Position numbers and translations under genes: made by a program
NCBI GenBank assembly: GCA_020344755.1
Contig: CP070829.1
Coordinates: 1,156,698 to 1,200,012, forward strand
Origin: Gemmatimonadales bacterium
Lineage (GTDB): Bacteria > Gemmatimonadota > Gemmatimonadetes > Longimicrobiales > Gaopeijiaceae
DNA: 43,315 bases
Direction: 5' to 3'
Part shown: positions 33,350-42,285 of the stretch, in pieces
Position numbering within the stretch: the stretch's first letter is position 1
Layout of the letters: each line of letters begins with the position of its first letter
Notes under the pieces: generated by a model
Seen by the model: the letters and a program-made list of their open reading frames with translations, nothing else
Told to the model about the DNA's origin: nothing
The model's database searches: none

Positions 33350-34198
33350 ATGTCCGACTTCGACTTCACGATACCGTACGAGCAACTTCCCGAAGGGTTC
33401 GCGGAGAGCCTGGACAGGGACCCGGCGGATCCGGTACCCACTCGCCCGGCGGCCACCATTGTCCTGCTCCGGGACGGGCATGAGGGCCTCGAGACCCTCA
33501 TGCTCCGCCGCACGCGCAGATCTGGCTTCGTGCCGGGAGCATATGTGTTCGCTGGGGGGCGGGTCGACCTTGCGGACGCCGAACCTCGGGTCCTCGAACG
33601 ACTCGGAGGCCTCACCCCTGCTCAGGCGGCGCACCGACTGGGTCTTCCCGAAGACGCCTCTCCTCCGGCGGTGGCCTATTACGCCGCCGCGCTCCGGGAG
33701 GCGTTCGAGGAGACCGGGTTGCTGGTGGGGACCGTCGGGGGTGGTGGACCCGCCCCTTCTGCGGGAGAGGACCCGGCGGTCGCCGAGATTCGGGACCTGC
33801 TCCTGGCCGACGAGATCGGCTTCGCCGAAGCGCTGGACCGGCTCGACGTCTCCGTGGACGCCGCTTCCGTGCAATACGTGGCTCACTGGATCACCCCCGT
33901 CCAGGAGCCCCGGAGATATGACACACGCTTCTTCGCCGCCCACATTGAACCGGGCCGGGAGGTCCTCCTGAATCCCCGTGAGATGACCCACTCCATCTGG
34001 GTGACCCCACACCAGGCCCTGGCGATGCACCGGGCCGGGGAGCTACCCATGGTCTTTCCAACCATCCGCACTCTGGAGTCGCTCTTGGACTGGTCCACCT
34101 CCCAGGAGGCACTGTCGGGCTTCGCGGCCCGGGAGATTCCTGCCCTGCTCCCCCGCTTGGTGAAGACCCCCACCGGGGTCGGTCTGGAGCTCCCATGA
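33350..34198 (+). CDS. Nudix hydrolase, NUDT19/CoA-pyrophosphatase-like
   Basis: Hydrolase of 282 residues that would split a nucleoside diphosphate-linked compound. It starts like the NUDT19 group (PAATIVLLRDG then LMLRRTRRSGFVPGAYVFAGGRVD). The Nudix box is split: the Gly-rich FAGGRVD and the catalytic REAFEETGLL are separated by about 45 residues, as in that group. Substrate is inferred only from family. The region before the ATG holds TATTAC 8 bases upstream, a possible -10 for an internal or leaderless start. It overlaps the kinase gene as ATGA. Confidence 0.82.
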   Translation: MSDFDFTIPYEQLPEGFAESLDRDPADPVPTRPAATIVLLRDGHEGLETLMLRRTRRSGFVPGAYVFAGGRVDLADAEPRVLERLGGLTPAQAAHRLGLPEDASPPAVAYYAAALREAFEETGLLVGTVGGGGPAPSAGEDPAVAEIRDLLLADEIGFAEALDRLDVSVDAASVQYVAHWITPVQEPRRYDTRFFAAHIEPGREVLLNPREMTHSIWVTPHQALAMHRAGELPMVFPTIRTLESLLDWSTSQEALSGFAAREIPALLPRLVKTPTGVGLELP

Positions 34199-35391
34199 AG
34201 CCCCACGAAGTCCGCTCACCCACCGAACTGGCGGCGGCGCTCGGCGACGAATTCGAGGTCGTGCGCATCCTCGGATCCGGGTCGGTCGCCACCGTCTACC
34301 TTGCCCGTGAGAAGGCGCTTTCACGGCTGGTGGCCATCAAAGTCATGGATCCACTCGTCTCTGCCGACGAGACCGCCCGTCGGCGGTTCGAGCGGGAGGC
34401 CCGAGCGGCTGCGTCCCTGTCGGACAATCCCAACGTGGTAGCGGTGCACCGCTACGGACGTCTTCCGGACGGCACCCCCTATATGGTGATGCGGTTCGTG
34501 AAGGGCCGGACCATGGAGGAGCGCTTGAAGGCCGAGGGCCGCCTCTCCGTGGAGCAGGCCATCGAGACACTCCGGTCCGTGGCCGACGCCCTGGCCCTGG
34601 CACACTCCAAGGGCTTCGTCCACCGGGACATTCGCCCAGGGAACGTCCTCTGGGACGAGGAGGGTGGTCGGGCGCTCCTCTCCGACTTCGGCATCGCCGC
34701 TATCCTGGCCACCAGCGGTGCCGAGGGTACCCGGCTCACCATGGCGGGCGAGCTCATCGGCAACCCCGAGTACCTGAGTCCGGAGCAGCTCCTGGACCAG
34801 GACCTCACCGAGATGGCGGACATCTATGCCTTCGGGATCCTGGGCTACGAGCTCCTTGCGGGGGAAGGCCCCTACGACGCTCGCTCCCGGACGGACATGA
34901 TCAAGGCGCACCTCACCATGGAACCCCGGGATCTGGGCAGCCTGCGGCCCGAGGCCCCGCCAGCGGTGGCGGCCCTCCTCAAGCGTTGCCTGGCGCGGGA
35001 ACCGAACCATCGTCCTTCCGCGGCGGACGTACTTCGGACGCTGGAGGGAGGGCAGGGGGGAGGCACGGCGGTGAGTGCCACAGGCGATGAGATCTCCGAC
35101 ATCCAGACCCTGCTCAAGAAGCGGGTTCCACAGGTGGTCATCGGGACGGCGGTGCTTGGCTTCGGGTTCACCACGGTCATAAGCGACTTCGCGGACCGGG
35201 GCGCACTCCGCGACTCCGCGTACCTGGCTTCGTGGGTCTTCACCGCCACCGCCGTGGCGATCGCGGCCATCGTGGCCTGGTTCCACGGCGAGAAGGGAAG
35301 ACAACGGGCACCGGCTCTGGAATACGTCCTCCTGGGCGTTATCGGTGTCGCCGGCCTGGCCCTCAGCGCCTGGATCTACTTCACCGGCTGA
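34195..35391 (+). CDS. Membrane-bound Ser/Thr protein kinase (Hanks type)
   Basis: Protein of 398 residues. The kinase domain covers about residues 20-285: glycine loop GSGSVATVY, K49 in VAIKV, the catalytic loop HRDIRPGN (143-150) with D145 and N150, and DFG at 164-166. The usual catalytic-loop Lys is Arg 147. The activation segment ends GNPEYLSPEQ. Three hydrophobic segments follow a short linker (VVIGTAVLGFGFTTVI, SWVFTATAVAIAAIVAWF, YVLLGVIGVAGLALSAWI), so the kinase is anchored at its C-terminus. No PASTA or other sensor domain is present. It shares a 4-base overlap with the Nudix gene and is last in the plus-strand operon. Confidence 0.88.
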   Translation: MKPHEVRSPTELAAALGDEFEVVRILGSGSVATVYLAREKALSRLVAIKVMDPLVSADETARRRFEREARAAASLSDNPNVVAVHRYGRLPDGTPYMVMRFVKGRTMEERLKAEGRLSVEQAIETLRSVADALALAHSKGFVHRDIRPGNVLWDEEGGRALLSDFGIAAILATSGAEGTRLTMAGELIGNPEYLSPEQLLDQDLTEMADIYAFGILGYELLAGEGPYDARSRTDMIKAHLTMEPRDLGSLRPEAPPAVAALLKRCLAREPNHRPSAADVLRTLEGGQGGGTAVSATGDEISDIQTLLKKRVPQVVIGTAVLGFGFTTVISDFADRGALRDSAYLASWVFTATAVAIAAIVAWFHGEKGRQRAPALEYVLLGVIGVAGLALSAWIYFTG

Positions 35392-35413
35392 CCCGGGAAG
35401 GCCATCCTCACCG

Positions 35414-35757
35414 TCACGGGCTTCGCCGTCGGTGCCTGGATCCAACTCGGGCGGCAGCACCTGCCACCGTCATGGACGGTTGGTGCGATCTCGACCACCG
35501 CATACTCAGCCCGTAGGGCGTCTCGTGGCTGGGCTCCCATCCATTCCCGTCCTGGGAATCGGAGAATCCAACTCCTCCCTCGAGGCCCGTGAGCTCCTTG
35601 ACCAGGAGGTGATGATACGGCACGAGGTCCGCCTCGATGACCTCACCGAGCCCGTGGCCCAACGTCGCGAGACCATGGTGCGTGACACCAGCGCCCGGGC
35701 GTTCCCATGTCGTGCCGGCGACGGTGACGCCATTGGTGGCGTCGGGAGTCCCGGCAC
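35414..35757 (-). other. Gene remnant or unrecognised frame in a 381-base gap
   Basis: Between the kinase stop (35391) and the EtfD stop (35773) no normal gene is visible. On the minus strand, one frame is open from just after a stop near 35757 to 35414. It reads protein-like text such as NGVTVAGTTWERPGAGVTH and LGHGLGEVIEADLVPYHHLL with GC-rich third positions, but has no conventional start except an internal TTG at 35662. It may be the end of a decayed gene. I do not recognise the family. Confidence 0.25.
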
Positions 35758-35772
35758 AGGTGAATCAGTCCT

Positions 35773-37860
35773 TCAGGGGATCGCCTCCGCCACCAGCTCC
35801 ACCACGTGCTTCACCTTCACGGGCCGCTCATCGTACCCGTCCTGGGCCTTGAGCCCGTCCTCCAGCATGGCCATGCAGAAGGGACAGGAGACGGCCAGCG
35901 TCTCCGCGCCGCTCTCCATGACCTCCGCCGCCCGGTTCCACGAGACCCGCGGCTCCTGTTCCTCGCGCCAGAAGTTCCCGCCGCCGGCACCGCAGCAGAA
36001 GGAGTTCTCGCGACTCCGGCCAAGCTCCACGAGCTGAGCCCCGCTCCCCTCCACGAGCTTCCGTTGCGGCTCGTAGAGACCGTTGTACCTGCCGTAGAAG
36101 CAGGAGTCGTGGTAGGCCACGGTCCCTGTCCCGCCCTTCCCCGGCATGCCCTTCTTCTGGACCAGTTCCCAGACGACCTCCTCCACGCTCCGGACCCGGA
36201 ACGGAAGCTTCCCGCCGGACTCCGGCGGGAGGAAGTCCTTGTAGTCCTTTCCGAAGACCTGGTGACAGTGGGGGTTCGTCACTACGAGCGTCTCGAAGGT
36301 CACGCTCCGGAATAGCTCCATGTTCATCTGGGCGTTCATCTGGAACTGGAGCTCGTTCCCCATGCGACGATAGTTCTCCCCGCAGCACACTTCCGTGTCC
36401 CCCAGGATCCGGTAATCCACTCCATAGTGCTCCAGGACCTTCAGCGTGGCCCTGGTACTCTCCACGCTCCGGTCGTCGTAGAGCCCCCAGCACCCGACCC
36501 AGAAGAGGACGTCGAACTCCTCCCCGGGCTCGGCAATCCGGGGAGCCGGATTCATCGACGCTTCACTCCTCCCCTCGGTACGCGGTCCGCTCCCCTCACC
36601 CTCCCCAGGCACGCCATCCTCCCCTTCGGCTGGGCCGGTTACGGCGCTTCCTGACTCGGTCGCTCCGGCCATGAGGCCGGCGATGGTCTCCGTCTTCTTG
36701 TGCTCCCCGTATCCCCACGGGTCGCCGGCGCGCTCGGCGTTCGTGAAGATGCGCTGGTATTCCGGCTCGATGTCACCCACGTCCAGAACCTGGTAGCGCT
36801 TCAGGTTCAGGAGGACGGAGAGGTGATCGATGTCCACCGGGCAGGCCTGCACGCATGCCATACAGGTGGTGCACTCCCAGAGGGTCTGGGCGGCGATGAC
36901 GTGATCGACGAGCGGCTGCTCCGACAGGGACGTTCCATCCAGGCTCTCGCCGGATGCGGCGAAGGCCTCGCGGGCCACCTCAGCCTGCTTCCCGGGCGGC
37001 GTCTTGCCCTGGGAGTGGTATTTCAGATCCACGATGAAGTCCCTGGGGTTCAGGAGCTTCCCGGTGGCGTAGGCAGGACACGCCTCCTGGCAGCGGCCGC
37101 ACTCGATGCAGGTGATGAGGTTCAGCCGGTCGTCCCAGCGGAGGTCCTTCACCCGATTCCACCCGTACGAGTCGCCCGCTTCGAAATCCAGCTCGGCCTC
37201 CAGGTCCAGTGCGTCCATCCGCTGGTGGTCCTCGAGTTGCTGGAGCACGGCGTTCACAGGTGCGCCGAGAATGTGGAAGTGCTTGGAAGTCGGGACGTAG
37301 GCCAGAAACGAGAAGGCCACCATCAGGTGCGCGTATCCGGAGTAGACCGCGGCAGGATCCCCCAGGTAGCGCTCCCCCAGGTGGGTGAGCGCGATGAGCC
37401 CGATGACCGCCAGGACGATGGCGGACTCGGATGAATGGTAGGTGAGGTAGGAGGGCCGGACGACGAACCGCCGAATCGCCAGTGTGACGATTCCCACGAG
37501 GATCAGGAACGCGAAGACGTCCACGACGGGAGGAAACCACCCCATGACCGCCAGGTGGAGGAATCCCTCCTCGCCGGTGGCCAACCCCTGGAGGAGGTTC
37601 AGGGTGGAGATGGCAAAGACCAGGAAGCCCCAGAAGATGAAGGCATGTGCCCAGCCCGCGGTGAGTCGCCGCCGGACTTTACTCTGGCCGATGACCTCCG
37701 TGAAGAAGATCCCGATCCGCCTGCCGATATGGTCGCTTCGATCCTCGGGACCTCCCTCTCGAACGAAGCGGATCTTGTCGGAAACCAGCCGGGCGAAGAC
37801 CACCAGGGCACCGGCGAGATAGACGGCGACCGCGATGCGAATGACGTCTTGGGGGCTCAT
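35773..37860 (-). CDS. EtfD-like membrane Fe-S oxidoreductase (ETF:quinone type, HdrD-related)
   Basis: Protein of 695 residues. It has an N-terminal helix, a NarI-like membrane domain of about four helices (residues 65-195), two 4Fe-4S sites (CIECGRCQEACP and CTTCMACVQACP), and two CCG domains. The second CCG domain is complete (DSCFYGRYNG, SFCCGAGGGNFW, CPFCMAML); the first lacks one Cys of the final pair (NPHCHQVF). This domain order matches the mycobacterial EtfD type, which takes electrons from electron-transfer flavoprotein in fatty-acid oxidation and gives them to quinone. A low-complexity Gly/Glu linker of about 45 residues splits the Fe-S and CCG parts. etfAB genes are not in the window. 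The gap upstream is 178 bases. Confidence 0.82.
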   Translation of the reverse strand: MSPQDVIRIAVAVYLAGALVVFARLVSDKIRFVREGGPEDRSDHIGRRIGIFFTEVIGQSKVRRRLTAGWAHAFIFWGFLVFAISTLNLLQGLATGEEGFLHLAVMGWFPPVVDVFAFLILVGIVTLAIRRFVVRPSYLTYHSSESAIVLAVIGLIALTHLGERYLGDPAAVYSGYAHLMVAFSFLAYVPTSKHFHILGAPVNAVLQQLEDHQRMDALDLEAELDFEAGDSYGWNRVKDLRWDDRLNLITCIECGRCQEACPAYATGKLLNPRDFIVDLKYHSQGKTPPGKQAEVAREAFAASGESLDGTSLSEQPLVDHVIAAQTLWECTTCMACVQACPVDIDHLSVLLNLKRYQVLDVGDIEPEYQRIFTNAERAGDPWGYGEHKKTETIAGLMAGATESGSAVTGPAEGEDGVPGEGEGSGPRTEGRSEASMNPAPRIAEPGEEFDVLFWVGCWGLYDDRSVESTRATLKVLEHYGVDYRILGDTEVCCGENYRRMGNELQFQMNAQMNMELFRSVTFETLVVTNPHCHQVFGKDYKDFLPPESGGKLPFRVRSVEEVVWELVQKKGMPGKGGTGTVAYHDSCFYGRYNGLYEPQRKLVEGSGAQLVELGRSRENSFCCGAGGGNFWREEQEPRVSWNRAAEVMESGAETLAVSCPFCMAMLEDGLKAQDGYDERPVKVKHVVELVAEAIP

Positions 37861-37934
37861 GGAGCTGGGGGTGGTGGATGGAGCAGTCGGACCCCTGGAC
37901 CCGAGGACATCTCATCGGGTATCCGGGTTCCCAC

Positions 37935-37951
37935 GGCGCCCGCCGGGCGCC
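37935..37951. repeat. GC-rich perfect hairpin in the EtfD/AAA divergent region
   Basis: GGCGCCC (37935-37941), loop GCC, GGGCGCC (37945-37951). It lies 88 bases before the AAA gene and 75 bases before the EtfD gene. It could be an operator or an mRNA leader hairpin. Confidence 0.35.
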
Positions 37952-38038
37952 TGGCCCCAACGGTAGCGCATCCCGCCCTTCGGCGCACGGAATGGAATCC
38001 CGCCGCAGAGCGGCCCCCTCGTCCAGGAGTTCCCAGGC

Positions 38039-39511
38039 ATGTCCTACAACCGCCCCACCACCGTCGGAGCGCTCAGGGAGAGCGGCTACCGGAGTCGATC
38101 CGTCCGGGACGAGATGCGCGAGAACCTGGTTCGGAAGGTCCGATCCGGAGAGGAGCTGTTTCCAGGGGTGCTGGGGTACGAGGACACGGTGGTCCCGCAG
38201 ATCATCAACGCCGTTCTGGCCCGTCACGACTTCATCCTCCTCGGCCTCCGCGGGCAGGCCAAGAGCCGCATCCTCCGAGCGTTGGTTACGCTGCTGGATG
38301 ACCAGATCCCGATCCTGTACGGAAGCGAGGTGAACGACGACCCCCTCCATCCCATCTCCAAGTACGGGAAGGAGCTGGTTCGGGAGCATGGTGACGAGAC
38401 CCCGGTGGAGTGGGTGGACCGGGACCACCGTTATGTGGAGAAGTTGGCCACTCCGGACGTGACCATCGCAGACATGATCGGGGACGTGGATCCCATCAAG
38501 GCAGCCCGGGGCGGGCACATCCTGGCGGACGAGCTCACGATCCACTTCGGGCTCCTGCCCCGCGCGAACCGGGGTATCTTCGCCATCAACGAGCTCCCCG
38601 ACCTTTCAGGGAAGATCCAGGTCGGGCTCTTCAACGTGCTCCAGGAGGGAGACGTCCAGATAAAGGGCTATCCCATCCGGCTTCCCTTGGACGTCTTCAT
38701 GGTGTTCACCGCCAACCCGGAGGACTACACGGCCCGGGGCAAGATCATCACCCCCCTCAAGGACCGCATCGGAGCCGAGATCCGGACCCATTACCCCCGG
38801 GAGATCGAGACGGGGGTCAGCGTCACCCTCCAGGAGGCGTGGGCCGAGCGGGGGACACTGGAGGTCATCGTGCCGGACATCGTCTCCGAGGTCATCGAGC
38901 GTATCGCCTTCCTGGCCCGGGAGGACAAACGCATCGACCAGCGGTCCGGGGTCAGCCAACGGATGCCCATCACCGTCACCGAGAGCGTCGTCTCCAACGC
39001 CGAACGCCGGGCGCTTCTCCTGGGCGAAGACCGAGTCGTCCCACGGATCACCGACGTCTACTCGGCCCTCCCGGCGATCACCGGAAAGATGGAGTTGGAA
39101 TACGAAGGGGAGTTGCAGGGCCCGGAGCGGATCGCCAACGAGCTCATCGCCCGCGCCTGCCAGGCCACCTTCCACGATCGCGCCGGCGGCGCAGACGTGG
39201 AGGAGATCGTCGAGTACTTCGAGGAAGGGGGTGCGCTGCAGGTCGGGGAGGAGGCCTCGGCCAACGCCTGCCTGCTGGGGTTCGAAACCGTGCCCGGCCT
39301 CCTGGGGCTCGTCGTAGGGGTGGGCCTGGCACCCTCCGCGGCACCGGATGGAGTGAAGGTGGCTGCCTCGGAGCTCGTCCTCGAGGCGCTGGTGGCGGAG
39401 AAGCGGGTGAGCCGGGCCAGCGGAGGCGGATACGCACGCGCGCGGCACGAGGGCCCGAAGGGTCACGGAGGCCTGGCAGGCTTCGATCCCTTCGGAGACA
39501 AGGAGTTCTAG
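38039..39511 (+). CDS. BchI/magnesium-chelatase-like AAA+ ATPase
   Basis: AAA+ ATPase of 490 residues related to magnesium chelatase subunit I but not part of chlorophyll synthesis here. The P-loop reads GLRGQAKS (69-76), with Ala for the last Gly, and Walker B reads IFAINEL (180-186), with Asn where Asp is usual. The segments GSEVNDDPLHPIS and FMVFTANPEDYTARG are typical of this uncharacterised BchI-like group, which is normally paired with a vWA protein. That partner probably starts at 42561, three genes away. The ATG at 38039 has AGGAG 11 bases upstream. The C-terminal about 60 residues are basic, Gly-rich and probably disordered. Confidence 0.82.
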   Translation: MSYNRPTTVGALRESGYRSRSVRDEMRENLVRKVRSGEELFPGVLGYEDTVVPQIINAVLARHDFILLGLRGQAKSRILRALVTLLDDQIPILYGSEVNDDPLHPISKYGKELVREHGDETPVEWVDRDHRYVEKLATPDVTIADMIGDVDPIKAARGGHILADELTIHFGLLPRANRGIFAINELPDLSGKIQVGLFNVLQEGDVQIKGYPIRLPLDVFMVFTANPEDYTARGKIITPLKDRIGAEIRTHYPREIETGVSVTLQEAWAERGTLEVIVPDIVSEVIERIAFLAREDKRIDQRSGVSQRMPITVTESVVSNAERRALLLGEDRVVPRITDVYSALPAITGKMELEYEGELQGPERIANELIARACQATFHDRAGGADVEEIVEYFEEGGALQVGEEASANACLLGFETVPGLLGLVVGVGLAPSAAPDGVKVAASELVLEALVAEKRVSRASGGGYARARHEGPKGHGGLAGFDPFGDKEF

Positions 39512-39547
39512 GGACCCTGCGCCACGGGATTCGGGGTCGGCGACCGC

Positions 39548-39564
39548 GGCTCCGGGGAAGAGCC
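39548..39564. terminator. Weak hairpin between convergent AAA and SDR genes
   Basis: GGCTC (39548-39552), 7-base loop, GAGCC (39560-39564) within the 57 bases between two convergent stops. A terminator role is suggested by position only. Confidence 0.25.
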
Positions 39565-39568
39565 CGGG

Positions 39569-40369
39569 CTACTTTCCCCCGTCCACGGAAAGGACCTGCC
39601 CGGTGATCCACCCCGCCTGGTCGGAGGCGAGGAACAGGACCGCGTCGGCGATGTCTCCCGGCGTGCCCAGCCGCCGGAGTGCGATGCCCTCGACCAGCAC
39701 TTCTTGCCCCTCCTCGCCGTACGCCTCCCACTGCCGCTCCGTGTTGGGATTCGAACGCACGAAGCCCGGCGCGACGTTGTTCACGGTGATGCCGAACGGG
39801 CCCAGCTCGTGGGCCAGCTGCCGGGTGAGCCCGATCTGCCCGGCCTTTGCGGCGGCGTAGGCCTGGATTCCGGTCTTGCTCACACCCAGACCCGCCCCCG
39901 ACGAGATGTTCACGATTCGTCCGTACCCATTCTCCTTCATGGCTGGAGCGGCGGAGTGGACCGTGAGGAACACCGACGTCATGTTCACGGCCACGATGTC
40001 GTTCCACTCTCCCGGAAGGACGAACTCCACCGGCCGACCCACCTGGCCCAGCACTCCCCCGGCATTGTTCACGAGGATGTGGACCTGTCCGTCCGGGCTC
40101 CCGTGCTCCACCAGCGAGATCCCTTCCTCCACCTGACCGGGATCGGTGACGTCCACATAGGCGGGGATCACCGCCCCCTCCCCCTCCACCGCTTGGGCTC
40201 CGTGAGCGTGGGCCTCGGCCATCGCCGCCGTTTCCTCCAGTTCATCCCGGAGGATGTCCCAGGCATGCACCCGGGCACCCAGCTGTGCGAAGCGGAGTGC
40301 GATCTCTCGTCCGAAGCCGTGGGCGGCCCCGGTGACCACCACCACCTTGCCGTCGAACTCGAGCTTCAT
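39569..40369 (-). CDS. Short-chain dehydrogenase/reductase
   Basis: NAD(P)-dependent oxidoreductase of 266 residues, classical SDR. The cofactor motif is TGAAHGFGREI (about 13-23), followed by NNAGG, the catalytic Ser in NISSGAG, and YAAAK. The end matches the family tail WITGQVLSVDGG. The acidic residue after strand 2 (AWDILRD) favours NAD. Substrate is not evident. The start is ATG 40369, overlapping the creatininase stop as ATGA; an in-frame start at 40399 is rejected because it lies inside the upstream gene without a ribosome site. It is last in the mutY-led operon. Confidence 0.88.
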   Translation of the reverse strand: MKLEFDGKVVVVTGAAHGFGREIALRFAQLGARVHAWDILRDELEETAAMAEAHAHGAQAVEGEGAVIPAYVDVTDPGQVEEGISLVEHGSPDGQVHILVNNAGGVLGQVGRPVEFVLPGEWNDIVAVNMTSVFLTVHSAAPAMKENGYGRIVNISSGAGLGVSKTGIQAYAAAKAGQIGLTRQLAHELGPFGITVNNVAPGFVRSNPNTERQWEAYGEEGQEVLVEGIALRRLGTPGDIADAVLFLASDQAGWITGQVLSVDGGK

Positions 40370-41094
40370 GGGCTCTGCCTCTCCGGGTCCGGATCCCACG
40401 CCGCGCCTTCCACCAGCGCCCGGGTCTCCCTCACCGCCACGTCCCAGATTCCCGACATCACCTCGTGGGGCACGGTGTAGACGCCGCCGAAGCTGCCGTC
40501 CCCCAGGATCTCCCGGACCCGCTCCGGGTGGGCCCGATCCTCGTCGGTGATCCGCGCGGGCTCCTTCGACCCGTCAGGGGCCGGGGCGTGGGCCAGGCGG
40601 GTCCACGGGAACGCTTCCATCCAGTTGGCGTGGCTTCCCCCCTCCCGGGCGGAGTCCGCTGCGGCCCTCGTCCGGGGAGCCTTCCACCAGTGGTGGATCG
40701 CCACCCGGGCGTCTCCCTTCTTCTTCGCCCAGCGCTGTGCCACCTCTCCGGCCGGGGCATTTCCCCCGTGCCCGTTCACAAGCAGGATCCGGCGGAAGCC
40801 GGCGCCGTGGAGGGACTCCAGGATGTCCGCGATCAGGGCTTCGTACGTCTCGGGCCGCAGGGCCACCGTGCCGGGGTAGGCGGAGAAGTACGCAGCCAGG
40901 CCGTAGGGAAGGACGGGAAAGACGGGGACTCCCAGAGGCTCGGCGGCCTCCACCGCCACCCGCTCCGCCAGGATCATGTCGGTGGCCAAACTGAGGTAGG
41001 CGTGCTGCTCCACGCTTCCGAGGGGCAGGACGCCCCGATCGTCTCCCTCCAGGTAGCGCTCCACCTCCATCCAGTTCATCTCGGTGACCCGCAT
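40366..41094 (-). CDS. Creatininase-family metal amidohydrolase
   Basis: Protein of 242 residues in the creatininase/FAPy-deformylase family, which open cyclic amides or cleave formamides with two metals. The metal motifs are GSVEQHAYLSLATD (E, H and D ligands) and NGHGGN. The third block reads GGSHANWMEAF where relatives have HAGExETS, with the terminal Glu apparently kept. Creatinine is not implied: the family also acts in riboflavin/F420, mycofactocin and other pathways. The gene lies 24 bases after mutY and overlaps the SDR, so the three are probably one transcript. Confidence 0.82.
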   Translation of the reverse strand: MRVTEMNWMEVERYLEGDDRGVLPLGSVEQHAYLSLATDMILAERVAVEAAEPLGVPVFPVLPYGLAAYFSAYPGTVALRPETYEALIADILESLHGAGFRRILLVNGHGGNAPAGEVAQRWAKKKGDARVAIHHWWKAPRTRAAADSAREGGSHANWMEAFPWTRLAHAPAPDGSKEPARITDEDRAHPERVREILGDGSFGGVYTVPHEVMSGIWDVAVRETRALVEGAAWDPDPERQSP

Positions 41095-41118
41095 GATCCC
41101 TCGCCCCCTCCGGTCCGG

Positions 41119-42285
41119 TCAATCCAGGGCTGCTTCCAGCGCCTCGAGCGCGCTCTTCACAATGGACTGCTGCGCGACCGGTAAGGGAAGGGCACGGATC
41201 TGCGTCGGCGTGAACCACTCCGCCCCAGCCGGCAGGGCCGCCCCGCCAGGGCGCTGGACCAGCACTGGACGGTAGGTGACGTGGAGGTGGGAGAAGGCAT
41301 GTCGAACCTCCGGGAGGCGTCGCGCCCTCTCCCCGACCCCGGACCCGGGGGGTCGCGACCCGATGTCCGCCACGCCCCCCCTGGCCGCCGTGCTCTTCGC
41401 GGGCGCCGTGCTTTCCGTGGCCTCCGAGGCTTCGGTGACCTCGGTCACCCCGATGCCCGGAGCGATCTGGCTCGGAAACTCCCACATCCCGGCAAGCAGC
41501 CCGGCATCAGGGCGACGTCGGAGAGCCAACCGCACCCCCGGTTCCCCAGCTTCGAGCCGCCAGGCCACGGTTACGTTGCGGACCTCACGGCGGACCGTGG
41601 CACGGCGCCTGGGCGTAGGTCGCTCGTCCTGCGTGCCCGCCTTCCTGGCGCGACAGAGCGCCGTGACCGGGCAGACCTGGCAAGTGGGTGTTCGGGGGAG
41701 GCAGACCGTGGCCCCCAGCTCCATGAGTGCCTGGTTGAAGTCCCCCGGGGCATCTGCAGGTACCCACGCTCCCACGGTCCGCTCCAGCTCCCTCGTGGTC
41801 GGGTCCGGGATGTCCATCAGGCGAGCCACGACCCGCCGCACGTTGCCGTCCACCGCAGGCGTCCGGAGCCCGAAGGCGATGCTCCCCACTGCCCCGGCGG
41901 TGTAGGGGCCGACCCCCGGAAGGCTGCGGAGTCCTTCCAGGTCATCCGGTACGTTCCCGGAGTGCCGCTCCCGGACCACCCGCGCCGCCCGGTGCAGATT
42001 ACGGGCGCGGGAGTAGTAGCCCAGCCCCTCCCACCGCTTCAGGACCTCATCCTCGGCCGCGTCGGCGAGCGCCTCCACGGTTGGGAAGCGCTCCATCCAA
42101 CTCTGGAAATAGGGGATCGCAGTCTCCACACGGGTCTGCTGGAGCATGATCTCCGACACCCAGATGGCGTAGGGATCGCGCGTCTCCCGCCAGGGCATGG
42201 GACGAGCCTGCTGACGGAAGAAGTCGAGGAGACCCGTCTGCAGGTCCGCGACCCAGGGGTCTGGCCGGTGGCGTGGCGAGGGCAT
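41119..42285 (-). CDS. mutY: A/G-specific adenine DNA glycosylase MutY
   Basis: Removes adenine mispaired with 8-oxoguanine; 388 residues. The catalytic E45 is in SEIMLQQTRV, the helix-hairpin-helix is LPGVGPYTAGAVG and the catalytic Asp 146 is in VDGNVRRV. The 4Fe-4S site is CLPRTPTCQVCPVTALC with 6-2-5 spacing. The C-terminal MutT-like domain that reads 8-oxoG is present (LAGMWEFP and VRHAFSHLHVTYR), with a Thr/Glu/Ala-rich stretch of about 50 residues between these two blocks. The ATG at 42285 starts a minus-strand operon with the creatininase and SDR genes. Confidence 0.93.
   Translation of the reverse strand: MPSPRHRPDPWVADLQTGLLDFFRQQARPMPWRETRDPYAIWVSEIMLQQTRVETAIPYFQSWMERFPTVEALADAAEDEVLKRWEGLGYYSRARNLHRAARVVRERHSGNVPDDLEGLRSLPGVGPYTAGAVGSIAFGLRTPAVDGNVRRVVARLMDIPDPTTRELERTVGAWVPADAPGDFNQALMELGATVCLPRTPTCQVCPVTALCRARKAGTQDERPTPRRRATVRREVRNVTVAWRLEAGEPGVRLALRRRPDAGLLAGMWEFPSQIAPGIGVTEVTEASEATESTAPAKSTAARGGVADIGSRPPGSGVGERARRLPEVRHAFSHLHVTYRPVLVQRPGGAALPAGAEWFTPTQIRALPLPVAQQSIVKSALEALEAALD

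Noticed and set aside
38039..39511. Magnesium chelatase for chlorophyll synthesis
   Set aside because: No other bch, puf or carotenoid genes are present, and the nucleotide motifs differ from BchI. It belongs to the separate BchI-like group.
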